Origin: Copromyces sp. CBS 386.78
Lineage: Eukaryota; Ascomycota; Sordariomycetes; Sordariales; Sordariaceae
Assembly (NCBI GenBank): GCA_030685235.1
Contig: MU839228.1
Location: 39,245 to 103,244 of the forward strand
Length of the DNA: 64,000 bases
Direction of reading: 5' to 3'
Shown here: positions 61,072 to 64,000 of the stretch, piece after piece
How the letters are laid out: every line of letters starts with the position of its first letter
How positions within the stretch are numbered: position 1 is the first letter of the stretch
The notes under the pieces: model-generated
Database searches by the model: none
What the model was told of the DNA's origin: nothing
The model's input: only the letters and a program-made list of their open reading frames with translations
Made by a program: the position numbers and the translations under genes

Positions 61072-63475
61072 TACTTAGCTAAGGGTATATAGGGGCCTAT
61101 ATACCGTTTTATTACCATACCCTCCCTATAAATCGATTTTTACCATCACTTTACTATCACAGGACTGTACATTGCATTTTACAGTCGCTAAACATTTTAC
61201 CGTCGCAACATTTCTCAAAATCGCCTAGAAAGGCAGGTATCATCATAGGGTCTTACCCTTTCAATCAAACAAATCATACACGCACAGTCGCAAAGGCAAT
61301 TACAACACTAGGCTCTTACCAACTAAACACCGCCAAATTAATACACTCACATCACACAATTGCAAAAACAATTACAACATTAGGGTCTTGCCAATTGAAT
61401 ACCGTAACCGCCCACCGCACATCAATACACTCACAATCACAATTACCGCATACAGGCTACGTCCGCTAAATACATTACCAATACTAATAATATTACTACA
61501 TAAAGATTCGGACTAAACTAAAATTACATTAATAAACAATATACTTTAAAAGACAATCTACTTTATTATCTATATAACTATTATAATAGGGTCTACCGTA
61601 AGCATACTTATAAATATTACTAAGTACAATAATAAATACCGTAATAGTAACGCATACCTATAAATATCGTCAAATACGACAATAAATTCTATAACGCTAA
61701 ATGTTATAATAGTAAACGTATACTTAAAAACGTTATTAATACTATTAATTTAATATAATAACCATATTAATAATTCTAACAATATTGAAAACTAAAGCTA
61801 ATTACTAAGCGGATCTTAAAGATTCAAGGACTTCATATTAGCTAATATTTCGGATTCGAGGGTCGAAACGAGTATGCTCTCGGATTCGAAGGTCGAAGAA
61901 ACGAATATACTCTTTAATATCGGAGGTATATAAATGCGCTTAAGAACCGGGGGAATAATACTTATACTTATAGTTATTATAAATATTTAATTATGGCTAG
62001 TACTAAGGGTACGACTAGGAGGAGGACTAATAGGATTACCGCTATAGCTAATACTATAATTAAGAAGAGGACTACCGCTACGGCTACCGGAATTATTGGG
62101 CGGTAATAATTAACGTTTATTTTAAAGGTTAAGAAGTGCCGCGCTAATTATATTCTAACGGCTACTAATTAAAACCTAGTGTTAGAATTTAATAGGACGA
62201 ATTAATATATATTTATAGCTTTTATATAATATATTACTATTGTAACTACTTTATTAACTACTATAGCTATATTGAGGACCGCTATATTAAGTGCTATAGC
62301 CGCCTTAATAACCGCCTTAATAACCGCTATAACTACGCTAATAACCACTTTAATAATCGCTTTATTAATCGCTATAGCTATACTAAAGGCTACTTTAATA
62401 ACCGCTATAGCTATACTAATAACCGCTATACTAAAAACCGCTATAGTTATACCGATGACCGCTTTATTAACCGCCTTAATAATCGCTATAACTATATTAA
62501 GGGCTACTTTAATAACCGCTATAGCTATACTAAGAACCTTACTAATAACTACTATAACCAACGCTATCACTCTTATTATAATAGCCTTAATTATAGCTGC
62601 GGTTAATAAAACCCTTTTAATAGTCTTTGTAGCCATAACTATAACCTACCCTATCTTCGTATTTACGGCCGCCACTACCACCTCTATTATTATAATAGCC
62701 TTAATTTAGACCAAAAACGTCAAATTCTTCGGCCGGTATTAAGCGCTATTAATTAATATATAAATAATTATTATTCCTCAATAGAAGAAGTAATTCGTCG
62801 GGATTAATTAAAATATAAGAGGTAGCCTCTAAATCAGGCGCTCTTACTAATTAAATAATTTAAGGCACGAATTTCAAAGGTACGTTAATAAACTAGTCGC
62901 GTTCAATATACTTATACTTCTTTTCAAAAAATAAGCTTATATATTTATTATGTATATCCTTACGCAAATTCTTATTAGTACGCTACAATATATTAAGGAT
63001 ACGGCCTTTATTTATAGCCCGTTCGGATTTAATAACTTTAAACTAGACTATACTTATATTCTAAAATTTAGTCTAGAAGTAAAACCAAATAAGGCTATTC
63101 TTATTACTAAAGGAATCTTTATAATTAATATATTTAGCGATGTATTTATATATCTAATTAAAAATACGCTTATTAATCTAATTTAAAATAAGGTTTTTAA
63201 ATATTCACTTATATTCAAAATTAAGGGTATCCAAATCGTACTCCAATATATACGGGTTATCTATAACAATATTTAAAAAGAATTATCGTATACCGATAAT
63301 AAAATAATAAAATTTTCAATATCGGTAAATATCTAAAATATACTAATAAAGGTTTTTAAACTTTCTTTTCCGAAGATTAATTTAGAAATTATATATCCGC
63401 TTAATAATAATACCGGCAAACTAATTGTAGTAGAATAAGAATAACGACTACCGCACCTCTTTATTAATTTCATTA
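61072..63475. mobile_element. CACTA-like element, left-end copy (truncated)
   Basis: Begins TACTTAGCTAAGGGTATATA inside A3 pol and matches 15486-17880 along its length. It breaks off at 63475, within the equivalent of the Tyr/Gly/Ser-rich gene. No transposase is in view. Confidence 0.75.
62202..63475 (-). pseudogene. Tyr/Gly/Ser-rich gene, third copy
   Basis: Minus strand: FINVPLKFVPQIIQLVRAPD, then ILINPDELL, then AEEFDVFGLNQGYYNNRGGS and the low-complexity tail of YSGYxYSYSGY-like units (62230-62580). Aligns residue by residue with 16690-17950. Conservation of the minus frame between the copies supports this strand. Truncated at 63475. Confidence 0.6.
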
Positions 63476-64000
63476 ATTGAAGCGCAGCTGTTTTGGTCAG
63501 AGAATGGAGTGTTACACGAAGTGAGCGAGCATAGCGGAGCTTCTCTATAATAGGGCGAGACCCTTGTTAATAATCCCTATAAGTTTTTCGTCTTGTGATT
63601 GGTCTATGGACTAATAAATCCGTTCCTATTATTGGTTAGAACTTTTTGTAGCCCGTGCACGCAATCCGTTCCTGTTATTGGTTAGAACTTTTACGGGGGT
63701 CCCCGGGGGTGTCCCCCGGGTAGGGTTCTACCTTCACTAATAACCCTAACCCTAAAAATAAAAAGGACACCAAAATAATCAGTGGAGGATGGGGGTCATT
63801 TTGAAACCAGTTAGAGGTCCGTGCGCCTTCTACTTAAGGAGATATCTTAGTTTAAACAAAATTGCCGAATGGGTCTTGAGAAAAAATAAAAATAAAAATG
63901 AAAATGAAAATAAAAATAAAAATAAAAATAAAAATAAAAATAAAAATAAAAATAAAAATAAAAATAAAAATAAAAATAAAAATAAAAATAAAAATAAAAA
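63476..64000. mobile_element. Unmutated insertion running off the window
   Basis: An abrupt change from RIP-altered sequence to CpA/TpG-rich sequence at about 63476. Contains a duplicated ATCCGTTCCTGTTATTGG-type block (63619-63640 and 63667-63684), an inverted GGGGGTCCCCGGGGG stretch (63695-63720), CCCTAACCCTAA (63741-63752) and TAGAGGTCCGTGCG. The 63730-63880 part matches the core of small units 1 and 2. No coding region. Confidence 0.55.
63881..64000 (+). repeat. (AAAAAT)n array at window end
   Basis: About twenty AAAAAT units with early AAAATG variants, continuing past the window. Confidence 0.9.

Overview
The window looks like a gene-poor, AT-rich transposon graveyard from a filamentous ascomycete (Pezizomycotina). 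The evidence is pervasive depletion of CpA/TpG with excess TpA while CpG survives, which is the signature of repeat-induced point mutation (RIP). I see no intact host gene. Nearly every recognisable reading frame belongs to a mobile element and is broken by TAA/TAG codons where Gln or Trp codons are expected, by Cys/His-to-Tyr changes and by Asp-to-Asn changes. The species cannot be named from the sequence.

Layout. 1-5269: two tandem copies of an unrecognised minus-strand gene; 5272-5680: a 409-bp TA-flanked MITE; 5683-6732: a Ty3/gypsy RT-RNase H fragment. At 6733 an LTR retrotransposon (family A, copy A1) begins in the plus direction. Its gag is split by two insertions: copy A2 (7721-15033, minus strand, TSD GCCCG) and a 24.8-kb composite with GAGA-type terminal inverted repeats (15195-40024). 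Inside that composite lie a CACTA-like element (15486-30782; Tnp2-type transposase plus a divergent Tyr/Gly/Ser/Gln-rich gene) and LTR retrotransposon B1 (31313-38582, TSD ATAGT). The CACTA-like element itself contains a 3.9-kb Mutator-like element (18390-22272). A1 gag resumes at 40034 and joins an inverted pol block (40459-46551).

46552-47491: a small terminal-repeat unit that also occurs, inverted, at 29894-30782. 47492-57100: a diverged copy of the Tyr/Ser/Gln-rich gene, split by LTR retrotransposon B2 (47979-55253, minus, TSD TTAAC). 57753-61071: the 3' part of a third family-A element, carrying a TRIM-like element (59708-60906) which in turn carries a 668-bp MITE of the Mutator-like family. 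61072-63475: another left end of the CACTA-like element. 63476-64000: an unmutated sequence that runs out of the window.

How it fits together. Gag/protease/RT/RNase H/integrase/chromodomain polyproteins (families A and B), a Mutator-type transposase and a Tnp2-type transposase once mobilised these elements. All large copies are now inactivated. Short non-autonomous insertions remain largely unmutated, so they are either younger or below the RIP length threshold. Insertion order can be read from the target duplications and from gag reading frames that resume across them. Coordinates of genes inside decayed elements are approximate where no precise boundary is given.
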